Positions 10,637-19,609 of a stretch of DNA of 58,763 bases are shown one piece after another (the first letter of the stretch is position 1; every line of letters begins with the position of its first letter). The notes under the pieces were generated by a model that was given only the letters and a program-made list of their open reading frames with translations, made no database searches and was not told where the DNA came from. Source of the stretch: Alphaproteobacteria bacterium (GTDB lineage: Bacteria; Pseudomonadota; Alphaproteobacteria; Rhizobiales; Beijerinckiaceae); NCBI GenBank assembly GCA_021325385.1, contig JAJPHH010000120.1, positions 1 through 58,763 of the forward strand, given 5' to 3'. Made by a program: the position numbers and the translations under genes.

Positions 10637-11935
10637 TCAATCGCCGGGCGGCGTCGACCTCGCCGCGACGCCCGGTCGCGCCGTTTCTGGCATGAACCGC
10701 GCGAAAACGCCGAAAGCCGCGAGCGCGACCGCGCCAAGCGCGACGAACGTCGCCGAATAACCGAAACGATCGACGAGAAGCCCGGCGCCGACGCCGCTCA
10801 ACGATGCGCCGACGCCGAGCGCGGCGGCGACGGCGCCTTGCGCCAGATTGTAGCGACCGGTGCCGCGCATGATGTCGGCGAGGACGAGCGGCGTCAGCGC
10901 GCCGAAAATCCCGGCGCCGACCCCGTCGAGCAACTGTACGCCGACGAGCCAGACGCTGTCGTCGGACAGAGGATAGAGAAACGCGCGCAGCGGCAGGACG
11001 CCGAATCCGATCAGGAAGATCGGCTTGCGGCCGACGCGGTCGGCGTTGCGGCCGACCAGGACGGCGATCGGCAGCATGATCGCCTGAGCCGCGACGATGC
11101 AGGACGACATCATCGCCGTCGCATAGCGCGGATGCGCCGAGGCGAGTTTCTGCCCAACCAAAGGCAGAAGCGGCGCATTGGCGAAATGGAACAGGATCGT
11201 GCAGATCAAGAAAGTCACGAGCGGGCGACAGCGCAGCAGTTCGGTCCAGGAGGCCGCGTCCGCCGCGCCGATCCGCTTGGCGCGAGCTTCGCGCGCTCTC
11301 TCGTGATCGATCGCGTCGGCCGGAATGCTCAACGCCGCGGCGGCGGCGAGCGCGGCGAAGATCGGCGTCAAGAAGAAGACGGCGCGTTGCGTGAAGGCCC
11401 AGCCGATCAACGCCGCGCCGAGCGCGATCGCGACATTGCCGGCGTGATCGAAGGCGGAGTTGCGGCCCATCCGGCGCGCGAGTCGATCGCGCGGGAAGAG
11501 CCCGAGCGTGAGCGCCGCGACTGCTGGCCCGAACAGGTCGCCGGCGACCGACATGGCGGTCAAAGCGACGAGCAAGGGCCAAAAGCTCGGGAGCAAGCCA
11601 ATGGCGAGGCCGCTCGCGGCGACAACGACGAGCGCGGCGACAACGAAGCCGCGTTTGGCGCGCGTTCCGTCGATCAGCGCGCCAGCTGGCGCGTTGAACA
11701 GCAGGCCGATCAGGCCGCTGATCGTGGCGACGAGCCCGACCGCCGCCTGGCTCCAGCCTTGCTGGGTGACGAGAAAGACGTTCAAGTAAGGTCCGATCGC
11801 CCCGCGAACGTCCGCGAGCAGGAAGTTCAGCGCGTCCAGCGCATAGGGATTGAAGCGGCGCCGGCTGACCGCGGCGGATCCAGCCGATCGAGAGGTCGTC
11901 CCGCGCCAAAACGAAGCGGCGAGCGGTTCGGACAT
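10637..11935 (-). CDS. MFS transporter
   Basis: Major facilitator superfamily carrier of 432 aa with about twelve hydrophobic segments and a long, basic, serine-rich N-terminal tail. The inter-helix motif NADRVGRKP in the second half and DGTRAKRG in the first half are the typical loop 2-3 and 8-9 sequences. The substrate is unknown. It lies 42 bp downstream of the ArsB-like carrier on the same strand, so the two are probably co-transcribed; this may point to metalloid or toxic-anion efflux, but that is inference. The reading frame is intact. Confidence 0.85.
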   Translation of the reverse strand: MSEPLAASFWRGTTSRSAGSAAVSRRRFNPYALDALNFLLADVRGAIGPYLNVFLVTQQGWSQAAVGLVATISGLIGLLFNAPAGALIDGTRAKRGFVVAALVVVAASGLAIGLLPSFWPLLVALTAMSVAGDLFGPAVAALTLGLFPRDRLARRMGRNSAFDHAGNVAIALGAALIGWAFTQRAVFFLTPIFAALAAAAALSIPADAIDHERAREARAKRIGAADAASWTELLRCRPLVTFLICTILFHFANAPLLPLVGQKLASAHPRYATAMMSSCIVAAQAIMLPIAVLVGRNADRVGRKPIFLIGFGVLPLRAFLYPLSDDSVWLVGVQLLDGVGAGIFGALTPLVLADIMRGTGRYNLAQGAVAAALGVGASLSGVGAGLLVDRFGYSATFVALGAVALAAFGVFARFMPETARPGVAARSTPPGD

Positions 11936-11977
11936 AGGTCTGCCTCCGCGTACGCGTCGAAAGCCAAGATCGTTCGC

Positions 11978-13228
11978 TCAGCCGGTCAGAATCGCTGTCG
12001 CAAGCGCGCCGATCAGCGCCGGCGGCATGACCAAGACGCCGACCTTCAAGAACCGCCACGCGTTGATCCCCTCGCCTTCGCGACGCAGCGCGACGAGCCA
12101 AAGGATTGTCGCCAGCGATCCGGTGATCGACAGATTCGGACCGAGATCGACGCCGATCAGCGCGCCGGCCACGACGGGATGAGGCAAATGATCGGCCGCG
12201 ACGGTCGAGCCGACGATCAGCCCCACGGGAAGATTGTTCATGAAGTTGCACGCGATCGCGATGAGCGCGCCGGCCCCCATTGTGGTCAGGGACGCCGATC
12301 GCTCAGCGTAGCGCGCTGCAATTTCTGCGATCGCGGCGATGACGCCGGTTTGCTGGAGCGCCTCTACGAGGACAAAGAGGCCGGCGACGAGCGGCAAGAC
12401 GCTCCACGATACGCCGGTAACGACCGGCCAAGGCGACTGGCGCGTGCCGATCAGAATGAAAGCCGCGGTCGCGGCGCCGGCGGCGAAGGTCGGCAGGCCG
12501 AGACGCCAGCCGAGCGCCGAAGCGGCGAGGAGCGCCAGCGCCGTCGCCGCGATTCCGATCGCCGCGAGCGCGCCGCCGCGCGTCAGCGGCGCGGGTTCGG
12601 GCGCGGCGTTCAGCGCGGTCGTGAGCTGCCGACGCAGGGCGAAACGAAGGGCGAGGAAGGTCAGCGCGATCGAGACGGTCGACGGCAAGGCGAAGCGCGC
12701 CAGCCAGACGAGGAGCGGCGGCATGTTCGGGCCGAAAACGACCAGATTGGCGGGATTGGAGATCGGCAGGACGAAACTGGCGGCGTTGGCGATGAAGGCG
12801 CAGATCAAAAGGTACGGCAGCGGCTCGGCGCCGGCGGCTCGCGCTGCGGCGTATACGGCCGGCGTCAGCACCACCGCGGTCGCATCGTTGGAGAGAAAGG
12901 TCGTGACGATCACGCCGACGCCATAGATCAGCGCGAACAAGCGGCGCGGCGAGCCGCGCGCATAGCCGACGGCATGCGTCGCCAACCAGTCGAAGAGGCC
13001 CTCTCGGCGGGCGAGCTCGGCCAGCAGCATCATGCCGATCAGGAAGAGGTACACGTCCGTACCTTTGGCGATTCCGGCGAGCGCATCGGTTAAGGGCAGC
13101 AGGCCGAAAGCGACCAAGAGCACAGCGCCGGCGACCGCCCAGATCGCCTCGGGCAAGTTCCACGGCCGCGCGATCACCGCCGCGGTCGCGACTGCGGCTA
13201 TGCCCAAAGTGGCGGTTTCAGAAGCCAT
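11978..13228 (-). CDS. ArsB/NhaD-like inner-membrane carrier
   Basis: Hydrophobic protein of 416 aa with about eleven membrane segments. Conserved ion-transporter superfamily features are FLSNDATAVVLTPAVYAAA in the first half, ISNPANLVVFGPNMPPL in the middle, and FMNNLPVGLIVG in the second half. These match arsenical pump membrane proteins (ArsB) and related Na+/H+ antiporters. There is no arsA, arsC or arsR next to it, so arsenite export is only one possibility. The ATG is at 13226-13228. The downstream MFS gene is probably in the same operon. Confidence 0.82.
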   Translation of the reverse strand: MASETATLGIAAVATAAVIARPWNLPEAIWAVAGAVLLVAFGLLPLTDALAGIAKGTDVYLFLIGMMLLAELARREGLFDWLATHAVGYARGSPRRLFALIYGVGVIVTTFLSNDATAVVLTPAVYAAARAAGAEPLPYLLICAFIANAASFVLPISNPANLVVFGPNMPPLLVWLARFALPSTVSIALTFLALRFALRRQLTTALNAAPEPAPLTRGGALAAIGIAATALALLAASALGWRLGLPTFAAGAATAAFILIGTRQSPWPVVTGVSWSVLPLVAGLFVLVEALQQTGVIAAIAEIAARYAERSASLTTMGAGALIAIACNFMNNLPVGLIVGSTVAADHLPHPVVAGALIGVDLGPNLSITGSLATILWLVALRREGEGINAWRFLKVGVLVMPPALIGALATAILTG

Positions 13229-13356
13229 GGCGCGATCCGATTTGCGCCTGGCCGATTGTGTCGGCGCGCGCGTTCGCCTTTTTCGTCATCGCTCTGTAAG
13301 TCCTTGTCGGAAGGTCTCGATCCGGCGCGCTGCGTTGCGGCGCGCCGGGCGCCGAA

Positions 13357-13983
13357 TCAGGCGTGCTTTTCTTTACCGTGCGGCTTATCGGGTTTCGGCG
13401 TCTTCGCTTTGACGGGCCGAAGCTCCGTGGCGGAAGGGCCGATTTCGCGCGCGTCGATCACGGTTCCGAGCGGCGTGGCGAGGCTTTCGCCGCGCGCCGC
13501 AAGCGGCGCGCCCCGCTCGAGCAGCGCCTTCAGGCCCGGCGTTTCGTGCGGCGCGAAGCGGACGATGCGGCCGTCCTCCAGCAGAGCGCCGCGCGTCTCG
13601 CCCTTCGGCCCGTGCAGCGCGCGCCGCACCACGCCTTCGACAATGATCGGCTTGCGCGTTTTTTTCGGGTCGCGTTCGTCTCGCTTGTCGCCTTTTTCAG
13701 GGTCGTATTTTTTCGGTGGCCCATTGTCGACGATGCGAGCGCCGTCCGCGGTCTCGAATGCGACGGCGGCGAAGACATCGCCCTGGCGCGGCCGCACGCC
13801 GAAAATCCGCAGCGCCGCCTCCGCCCCGACAGCGGCGATCACCTCCTTGCCGAGATGCGGCGGAAAATGCACTTCCGCGCCGTCGGTCAGGATCATGCCG
13901 TCGGCCTCGCCGCGCGAATTGAGCAGGAAGCGCTCGAAACGGCCGGAGATTTCAGGAAGCGAATAGGGATCGATCCAATGCAT
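13357..13983 (-). CDS. Conserved hypothetical protein, about 208 aa
   Basis: I do not recognise a named family. The protein opens HWIDPYSLPEISGRFERFLLN, has repeated short stretches that read like beta strands (EADGMILTDGAEVHF near the start, RGALLEDGRIVRFAPHE in the second half), a charged central linker (KKYDPEKGDKRDERDPKKT) and a lysine/proline-rich tail. The two similar 'allow a setting, then a pole or host-fold' segments suggest an internal duplication. ATG 13983 is chosen because GAGAGGG lies just upstream; a start at 14079 would add a basic, unlikely leader. A GC-rich hairpin without a T-run (13322-13348) lies beyond its stop. Confidence 0.75.
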   Translation of the reverse strand: MHWIDPYSLPEISGRFERFLLNSRGEADGMILTDGAEVHFPPHLGKEVIAAVGAEAALRIFGVRPRQGDVFAAVAFETADGARIVDNGPPKKYDPEKGDKRDERDPKKTRKPIIVEGVVRRALHGPKGETRGALLEDGRIVRFAPHETPGLKALLERGAPLAARGESLATPLGTVIDAREIGPSATELRPVKAKTPKPDKPHGKEKHA

Positions 13984-14126
13984 GGTCCCTCTCGTCTCGT
14001 TGAAGCCAATTTCGCGATCTCGCGCCGCCGTCCAGACGGCGCGTCGCGTGCGGCGAGACGATCGCAAACCGCGTGCCATGCGTTAAAGAATTGAAGAAAT
14101 TGATGAAATCTCCGAAACGCGCGGGA

Positions 14127-15476
14127 TCAAGCGTCCGCTTTGCCGACGCCGTCCGTCCGTTCGGCGGACAGATCGAGGCCGTACCGCTTGATCTTCGCGT
14201 AGAGGAGCTGGCGATGGACGCCGAGTTCGCGCGCGGCGGCCGTGCGATTGCCGTCGTTCCGGAGCAGCGCGCGGCGGATCAACATCTTTTCGAGCCGTTC
14301 GACCGCGGCGGCAAGTTCTTCGTCAGGCCAGTCGAATGTCGCGGTCCCGCTCGGTGGATCTGCGATGAAATCGAGATCAGAAGCGGTGACCGCGTCGGCG
14401 CGGGCGAGCACGGCCGCGCGCTGCATTGCGTTCTTGAGTTCGCGCACATTGCCGGGCCAGGCGTGGGCGACGAGACGCGCGGCGGCGTCGGCCGAGAGCC
14501 GTTTGCCGGCGCTTTTGAGGAAATGCTCGGCGAGCGGAACGATGTCGGCGATGCGCTCGCGCAGCGCCGGCAAGCGGATCGGCACGACATGAAGGCGATA
14601 GAAAAGGTCCTCGCGAAAGCTCCCCTCGCGCACCCGCTGGCGCAAATCGCGATGGGTCGCCGCGATGACCCGCACATCGACGGCGATCGGCTTGCCGCCG
14701 ACCGGCGTCACCACCCGCTCTTGCAAGGCGCGCAGAATCTTGGCCTGCATGGCGATGTCCATGTCGCCGATCTCGTCAAGGAACAAAGTGCCCGTCGCCG
14801 CCTCCCGAAAGGCGCCGAGCCGATCGCTCGCTGCTCCGGTGAAAGCGCCGCGGACGTGGCCGAACAGCTCGCTCTCCATCAGTTCGCTCGGAATCGCGGC
14901 GCAATTGACCGCGACGAACGGCTTGTCGCGGCGCAGCCCGTGCTCATGAATCGCGCGGGCGACCAGCTCCTTGCCGGTCCCGGTCTCGCCGGCGATCAGC
15001 ACGGTCGCGTCGCTGTCGGCGAGCATGCCGATCGTCTTTTGCACCGTCCGGATCGCCTCGGTCGCGCCGATCAAGCCGACGCCGTTCGCATCGGCGGCTG
15101 GCGCGCTCGCGTTCGAAGCGGCCGCGGCCATCGCGTCGAGCGTACGCTTCAGCGCGTCGCGGCCGATCGGCTTGGTCAAGTGATCGAAGGCGCCGAGCCG
15201 CATCGCTTCGATCGTGTTCTCAGCCGTCGCATGCGCGGTCAACACGGTCACCGGCGGCGGCCGCTCGGCGGCGCGGATGCGTTTAAGGACTTCCAGCCCG
15301 TCCAAGCCGGGCATGCGCAGATCGAGCAAGACGGCGTCGACCGGGTTGTTCGCGAGCAGCGTTAGCGCCGCGGCGCCGGAGGGCGCGAGGCGCGGCTCGT
15401 AGCCGAGATCGCGCGCCGCCTCGGCGAGCGCATCGCGCATCGCCGCATCGTCGTCGACGATCAGGACGCAGGGCAT
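14127..15476 (-). CDS. Sigma-54-dependent response regulator, NtrC family
   Basis: Three-domain regulator (449 aa). The receiver domain has an acidic pocket (DDD at residues 8-10) and the phospho-acceptor Asp at about residue 52 (LLDLRMPG). The AAA+ domain has Walker A GETGTGKE near residue 168 and the sigma-54-contacting GAFTGA loop. The C-terminal Fis-type helix-turn-helix is NRTAAARELGVHRQLLYAKI. It activates RpoN promoters when phosphorylated. Its start overlaps the end of the histidine kinase gene by 16 bp, so the pair is translationally coupled. No target gene can be deduced from the neighbours. Confidence 0.93.
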   Translation of the reverse strand: MPCVLIVDDDAAMRDALAEAARDLGYEPRLAPSGAAALTLLANNPVDAVLLDLRMPGLDGLEVLKRIRAAERPPPVTVLTAHATAENTIEAMRLGAFDHLTKPIGRDALKRTLDAMAAAASNASAPAADANGVGLIGATEAIRTVQKTIGMLADSDATVLIAGETGTGKELVARAIHEHGLRRDKPFVAVNCAAIPSELMESELFGHVRGAFTGAASDRLGAFREAATGTLFLDEIGDMDIAMQAKILRALQERVVTPVGGKPIAVDVRVIAATHRDLRQRVREGSFREDLFYRLHVVPIRLPALRERIADIVPLAEHFLKSAGKRLSADAAARLVAHAWPGNVRELKNAMQRAAVLARADAVTASDLDFIADPPSGTATFDWPDEELAAAVERLEKMLIRRALLRNDGNRTAAARELGVHRQLLYAKIKRYGLDLSAERTDGVGKADA

Positions 15477-16930
15477 GGCAAAACGATCTCGAAGGTAGTG
15501 CCCGACGGCGATTCGCTCAGGCGCGCTTCGCCGCCATGCGCCGCCGCAGCCTCACGGACGATCGACAGGCCCAGCCCGACGCCGTCGGCGCGGCCGGTGA
15601 CGAAGGGCTCGAACAGGCTGTCGCGAATATCAGCCGCGGGTCCCTCGCCTTCGTCATGGACCGAGAGCGTGAGCGCGTCGCCCGCACGCGCCGCGGCGAT
15701 GAGGACCGTGGAGCGCCTCGGCGCCGCGTGAATTGCGTTAAGCACGAGGTTGTCCAGCGCGCTGCGCATCCGTTCCGGATCGAACTCGGCTCGCTCGACC
15801 TCGCTGCGCCATTGCAGCGTGACTTCTTTGGCGCGGGCGAGCTCGTCATGCGCGGCGGCGCAGGCCTGCAAGAACGGCGCAAGCTTCACCGTCGCTTTTT
15901 TCGGCTTGTCGCGCCCGGTCACGCTGAGCAGCCTGCGCACCAAAGCGTCGAGCCTGTCGACCTGTCGGACGATGGCGACCAGCGCTTGATCTTTGCGCGC
16001 TGTATCGCCGGCCACGGCGTTCTCCGCTTTAAGCCGCATCGCGGCGATCGGATTGCGGATTTCGTGGGCGAGGCCGGCGGCGACGCGGCCGATCGCCGCG
16101 AGGCGTTCGCCCGCCGCAACCTGCCGCGCAAGTCGGTCGGCGGTTTGGCGCGCCAAGGCGAGGTTGCGCCCCGCCTCGTTGAGGGCGGTTACGATCCGAT
16201 CCAGTTCGCGTTCGCCGGTCATCGGCAGAGCCGGCAGTTCAGCCACGTCATGGGTCTTCAATGTCGCCTCGATATGGCCGACATGCCGGGACCAGAGCAG
16301 GGTCAGCCTGGTCAAGAGAGCGGCCGCGGCGAGAGTCGACATGAACAGCACGCCCAATCCGGCCATCAGCAGCCAATAGCCGCGGCCAGCGAACGTATAG
16401 ACGCGGGTCATCGCCCAGGCGGTCAATTGCGGAAGCGGACCCGGCAGCGGGCAGGCGGCGATCAGAAGGATTTGCGTCGAGGCGTCGAAACGGTTGACCA
16501 CCGGCCGTCCCTCGGCCAGCGCCGTGCGGTTGGCCTCCCGGATGCGGGGCGTCTCGGCCGCGGGCAAATCGGTCTTCGGGCCCGAGCCCTGATAGGTGGG
16601 GAACGCGTAAGCGAGCGATTGCGCGCCGCCGCGGAAAATCCCGCCTTCGACGCCGCCGAGATTACGCAAGGCGGTTTCGACGACCGTCGTCAGATCGCGG
16701 CTCGACGGCTCCCCATTTGCATTCTCGCCGCGCCCGCCCAAATCCGCCGTAAAAGAGCGAAAGGCGCTTTCGATCGAATCGCAGGCGCGGCCGATCTCCG
16801 CCGCGGCTTGGCCGGCCTGGGCCGTCGCCGATTGAAGGAAGAGGCCGTACATCAGCGCGCCGGCGGAGGCGGCCGCCGCCGTCAACAGCGCTAGAAGGAC
16901 GATGAATCGGCCCCGCAGGGATCGAACCAT
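15461..16930 (-). CDS. Membrane sensor histidine kinase
   Basis: Sensor kinase of 489 aa from ATG 16930 (MVRSLRGRF). A first membrane helix (about residues 8-30) and a second near residues 190-215 enclose a periplasmic sensor domain. A HAMP-like segment with MTGERELDRIV follows. The H-box is GLAHEIRNPIAAMRLKAE, the N-box LDNLVLNAIHAAP, and the G-boxes DEGEGP and GVGLGLSIVREAAAAHG. It is the partner of the NtrC-type regulator directly downstream. The signal is unknown. Only 35 bp separate its start from the stop of the upstream TetR gene, so read-through from there is possible. Confidence 0.92.
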   Translation of the reverse strand: MVRSLRGRFIVLLALLTAAAASAGALMYGLFLQSATAQAGQAAAEIGRACDSIESAFRSFTADLGGRGENANGEPSSRDLTTVVETALRNLGGVEGGIFRGGAQSLAYAFPTYQGSGPKTDLPAAETPRIREANRTALAEGRPVVNRFDASTQILLIAACPLPGPLPQLTAWAMTRVYTFAGRGYWLLMAGLGVLFMSTLAAAALLTRLTLLWSRHVGHIEATLKTHDVAELPALPMTGERELDRIVTALNEAGRNLALARQTADRLARQVAAGERLAAIGRVAAGLAHEIRNPIAAMRLKAENAVAGDTARKDQALVAIVRQVDRLDALVRRLLSVTGRDKPKKATVKLAPFLQACAAAHDELARAKEVTLQWRSEVERAEFDPERMRSALDNLVLNAIHAAPRRSTVLIAAARAGDALTLSVHDEGEGPAADIRDSLFEPFVTGRADGVGLGLSIVREAAAAHGGEARLSESPSGTTFEIVLPCPAS

Positions 16931-16965
16931 TAGGTCTGCTGCGAAACTGGCGTTGCCGGCGATCT

Positions 16966-17631
16966 TTAAGGCCGCCGCCGGCATCCGTCGAGGAACAGCT
17001 TCACCGCCGAGCGCAGGCGCCGCTCCTGTTGCTCCGGGCCTTCGCGATGGCCGAGCATGGCCAAACGTTGCGGCACAGCGATGACCAGCATGGCGAAATG
17101 TTGCGCCGCCAGTTCCGGATCGTCGATCGAAAGGACGCCGCGCTCCGCATAGACCCGCATGAAACGCGACAGTCCTGAAAGGCCGTGGCGCGGAAAACTT
17201 TCGGCGAAATGCCGGGCGAAGTCGGGCACGCGCGGCGCTTCGGCAAGGAAGAGGCGGATGATGGAAAGGGCCTCGTCGCTCAAGGCGAGTTGCATCAGCC
17301 GGCGGCCGAGCTGCAGGAGGCCCTCTTCGACGTCCTCGGGCGTCGGGTCGCCGGCGCCGAGCGCGCCGATCTGCTCATCCCGGAACTGCGCCACCGCGGC
17401 GACGAACAGCGACGCCTTGTCGGGATAGCGCGCATAGAGAAAGCGCTTGGCGACGCCTGATTGGCGGGAAATCTCGTCGATCGACGTTCCTTCCCAGCCG
17501 CGCTCGAGCAGCAGGCGCTTGGTCGTCTCGAGGAGCTGGCGATGCCGCCGCTCCGCCTCCTGCCGTGTCGGCCGCCCGCCCGGGCCCCGCTTGAAGGCGC
17601 CGGTTTCAAGGGCTGATTCCCCGTCGGACAT
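16966..17631 (-). CDS. TetR/AcrR family repressor
   Basis: TetR-type regulator of 221 aa. The N-terminal helix-turn-helix reads GTSIDEISRQSGVAKRFLYARYPDKASLF, quoted here in two parts: GTSIDEISRQSGVAK (about residues 52-66) then RFLYARYPDK. The remaining helical part is the ligand and dimer domain. ATG 17631 is chosen because AAGGAAGGA lies directly before it. The gene is divergent from the HlyD-ABC-permease export operon with a 68-bp shared promoter region, the usual layout for a local repressor of an efflux system. Confidence 0.9.
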   Translation of the reverse strand: MSDGESALETGAFKRGPGGRPTRQEAERRHRQLLETTKRLLLERGWEGTSIDEISRQSGVAKRFLYARYPDKASLFVAAVAQFRDEQIGALGAGDPTPEDVEEGLLQLGRRLMQLALSDEALSIIRLFLAEAPRVPDFARHFAESFPRHGLSGLSRFMRVYAERGVLSIDDPELAAQHFAMLVIAVPQRLAMLGHREGPEQQERRLRSAVKLFLDGCRRRP

Positions 17632-17664
17632 TCCTTCCTTGTGGGCCTCTCTGATGAGTGATAA

Positions 17665-17687
17665 TGTAACTGTACCGTTTCGTTGCA
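17665..17687. promoter_or_regulatory. Possible TetR operator in the divergent promoter region
   Basis: TGTAAC (17665-17670) and GTTGCA (17682-17687) form an imperfect inverted repeat with one mismatch, separated by 11 bp, midway between the TetR and HlyD starts. On the minus strand TTGCAA followed after 16 bp by CATTAT could be the tetR promoter, and would overlap the repeat. The assignment rests on position and weak symmetry only. Confidence 0.3.
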
Positions 17688-17699
17688 ATAGGTCAAGGC

Positions 17700-18701
17700 A
17701 TGAGAAGACGTCTCCTCCTTGCCCTGGCGCTGATCGCCGCCGGCCTCGCCGGCTGGTGGATCTGGCTGCGGCCACAAGGCCCGCGTCAAGTGGAGTGGCA
17801 GGGCTACGCCGACGCCGATTTCGTGAAAGTGGGCCCGACTCAGGCTGGGCTCCTCGTCGCCGTCCATGTCCGGCGCGGCGATAAGGTCGTCAAAAGCGAG
17901 CCGCTCTTCGATCAGGACGACGCCAATGACAAGGCCGCGATGGAGCAGGCGCAAAGGCAATTGGCTCAGGCTCGCGACCAACTCGCCAATCTCGAAAACG
18001 GCGGCAAGCCGACCGAAATCGCCCAAGCCGAGGCCAATCTCGCCGACGCGGAAGCATCCCGCGACAAAATTCAGGCGGACCTCAACCGCAATCGCTCCCT
18101 GTTGAAAACCGGCGCCGCCACGGCGCAGCTTGTCGATCAGGAAGAAGCCGATCTGCGCTCCGCCGACGCCAAGGTGCGCGTCGCCCAGGCCGCGCTCGCG
18201 CAGGTCCGCGCGCCGATCGGGCGGCAAGACGAGATCAAGGCGCAATCCCAAGCCGTCGACGCGCTGCAAGCCGCGCTCGCCATGGCCCGCTGGCGCTACG
18301 ACCAGCGCCATGTCGCGGCGCCCGCGAGCGGCGTCGTCGCCGACATTCTCGCCGAGCCGGGCGAAACGCTGGCCGCGGGCGCGCCGGTCGTCTCGATCTT
18401 GCCGCCGGAAAATATCTATATGCGCTTCTTCGTCCCCGAGACGGAGCTCGCGCTGGTTCATCCGGGCGACGAGGTTGCGATCCTGTGCGATTCCTGTCGG
18501 CCGGATCTGACGGGGATCATCTCCTATATCGCGCCGCAGGCGGAATACACGCCGCCGGTCATCTATTCGGAATCGACGCGCGCGAAATTCGTCTTCTTGG
18601 TCGAGGCGCGGCCGAAGAGGGAATTCGCCGCCCTGCTCAATCCCGGCCAGCCGGCGACGGTGCGCCCCATGGCTACAAATGCGCCGACGGCGTCGCGATG
18701 A
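17700..18701 (+). CDS. HlyD-family periplasmic adaptor of ABC efflux system
   Basis: Membrane fusion protein (333 aa) with an N-terminal anchor helix (about residues 4-22), a first lipoyl half-motif, a long alpha-hairpin (about residues 75-185, rich in Q, A, E and D heptads), a second lipoyl half (RHVAAPASGVVADILAEPGE) and beta-barrel domains. It would bridge the inner-membrane ABC exporter to an outer-membrane channel. The organisation resembles YbhG of the YbhGFSR system. The stop overlaps the ATPase start (ATGA). Confidence 0.92.
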   Translation: MRRRLLLALALIAAGLAGWWIWLRPQGPRQVEWQGYADADFVKVGPTQAGLLVAVHVRRGDKVVKSEPLFDQDDANDKAAMEQAQRQLAQARDQLANLENGGKPTEIAQAEANLADAEASRDKIQADLNRNRSLLKTGAATAQLVDQEEADLRSADAKVRVAQAALAQVRAPIGRQDEIKAQSQAVDALQAALAMARWRYDQRHVAAPASGVVADILAEPGETLAAGAPVVSILPPENIYMRFFVPETELALVHPGDEVAILCDSCRPDLTGIISYIAPQAEYTPPVIYSESTRAKFVFLVEARPKREFAALLNPGQPATVRPMATNAPTASR

Positions 18702-19609
18702 ACGATCGCGTCATCGACGTACGGAATCTGCGCAAGAGCTTCGGCGCGCGCAAAGTCGTCGAAGGCCTGTCATTGCAAGTCGAGCAGGGCCAGATCTGCG
18801 GTTTTCTCGGCGCCAATGGCAGCGGCAAGACAACGACGATTCGCATGCTGTGCGGCCTGCTCGTTCCCGACGCCGGCGAGGGCCAATGCATCGGCTTCGA
18901 CATCATCCGGCAAGCGCCGCTGATTCGTCGCCATGTCGGCTACATGACGCAGAAATTCAGCTTTTACGAGGACCTCACCGTCTTCGAGAATCTCGATTTC
19001 GTCGCCAGCGTCTATGAGATGCGAAACCGCCGCGCGGCGGTCGACGACATCATGGTCCGCATGGGTCTGGCCGATCGCCGCAACCAACTGGCCGGCGAGC
19101 TTTCCGGCGGCTGGAAGCAGCGCCTGGCGCTCGCCGCCTGCGTGCTGCACCAGCCGAAATTGCTGCTGCTCGACGAGCCGACCGCCGGCGTCGACGCCAA
19201 GGCGCGGCGCGAATTCTGGGACCTCATTCACGATATGGCCGGCGAGGGCCTGACCGTACTGGTCTCGACCCATTACATGGACGAAGCCGAGCGCTGCAAT
19301 CGCATCGTCTATCTCGCCAACGGCCGCATCGTCGTGGAAGGCGGCGCCGATCAAGTCGCGCGCCAGTCGGGCCTGATCACTTTCGAGGCGACAGGCCAAG
19401 GGATCGACAATGCGGCGCGCGCGCTGCGGCGCATGAGCGGCGTCGAGGCCGCGGCGGTCTTCGGCCATGCGCTGCATGTCGCCGGGACAGAACGTGAATC
19501 GCTCGAGCGCGCCATCCGCTCCTTCGCCAACCTCGAATGGCGGGAAGTCGAGCCGCGGCTCGAAGACGTCTTCATCCATATGCTGAGCGTAAAGGAGGCC
19601 GCGCCATGA
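18698..19609 (+). CDS. ABC transporter ATP-binding protein (ABC-2 type exporter)
   Basis: ATPase of 303 aa with Walker A GANGSGKT (near residue 40), Q-loop in YMTQKFSFYEDLT, signature LSGGWKQR, Walker B LLLLDEPTAGVD and switch histidine in VSTHYMDEAERC. It is a single-domain ATPase of the CcmA/drug-export class. Start ATG 18698 overlaps the upstream HlyD stop, and its own stop overlaps the permease start, so all three genes are coupled. In-frame sequence upstream of 18698 belongs to the overlapping HlyD gene in another frame. Confidence 0.95.
   Translation: MNDRVIDVRNLRKSFGARKVVEGLSLQVEQGQICGFLGANGSGKTTTIRMLCGLLVPDAGEGQCIGFDIIRQAPLIRRHVGYMTQKFSFYEDLTVFENLDFVASVYEMRNRRAAVDDIMVRMGLADRRNQLAGELSGGWKQRLALAACVLHQPKLLLLDEPTAGVDAKARREFWDLIHDMAGEGLTVLVSTHYMDEAERCNRIVYLANGRIVVEGGADQVARQSGLITFEATGQGIDNAARALRRMSGVEAAAVFGHALHVAGTERESLERAIRSFANLEWREVEPRLEDVFIHMLSVKEAAP

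Noticed and set aside
10838-13093. 751-codon open frame on the plus strand opposite the MFS and ArsB-like genes
   Set aside because: Low-complexity R/D/E/Q-rich translation with no domain; the opposite strand encodes two well-formed membrane proteins.
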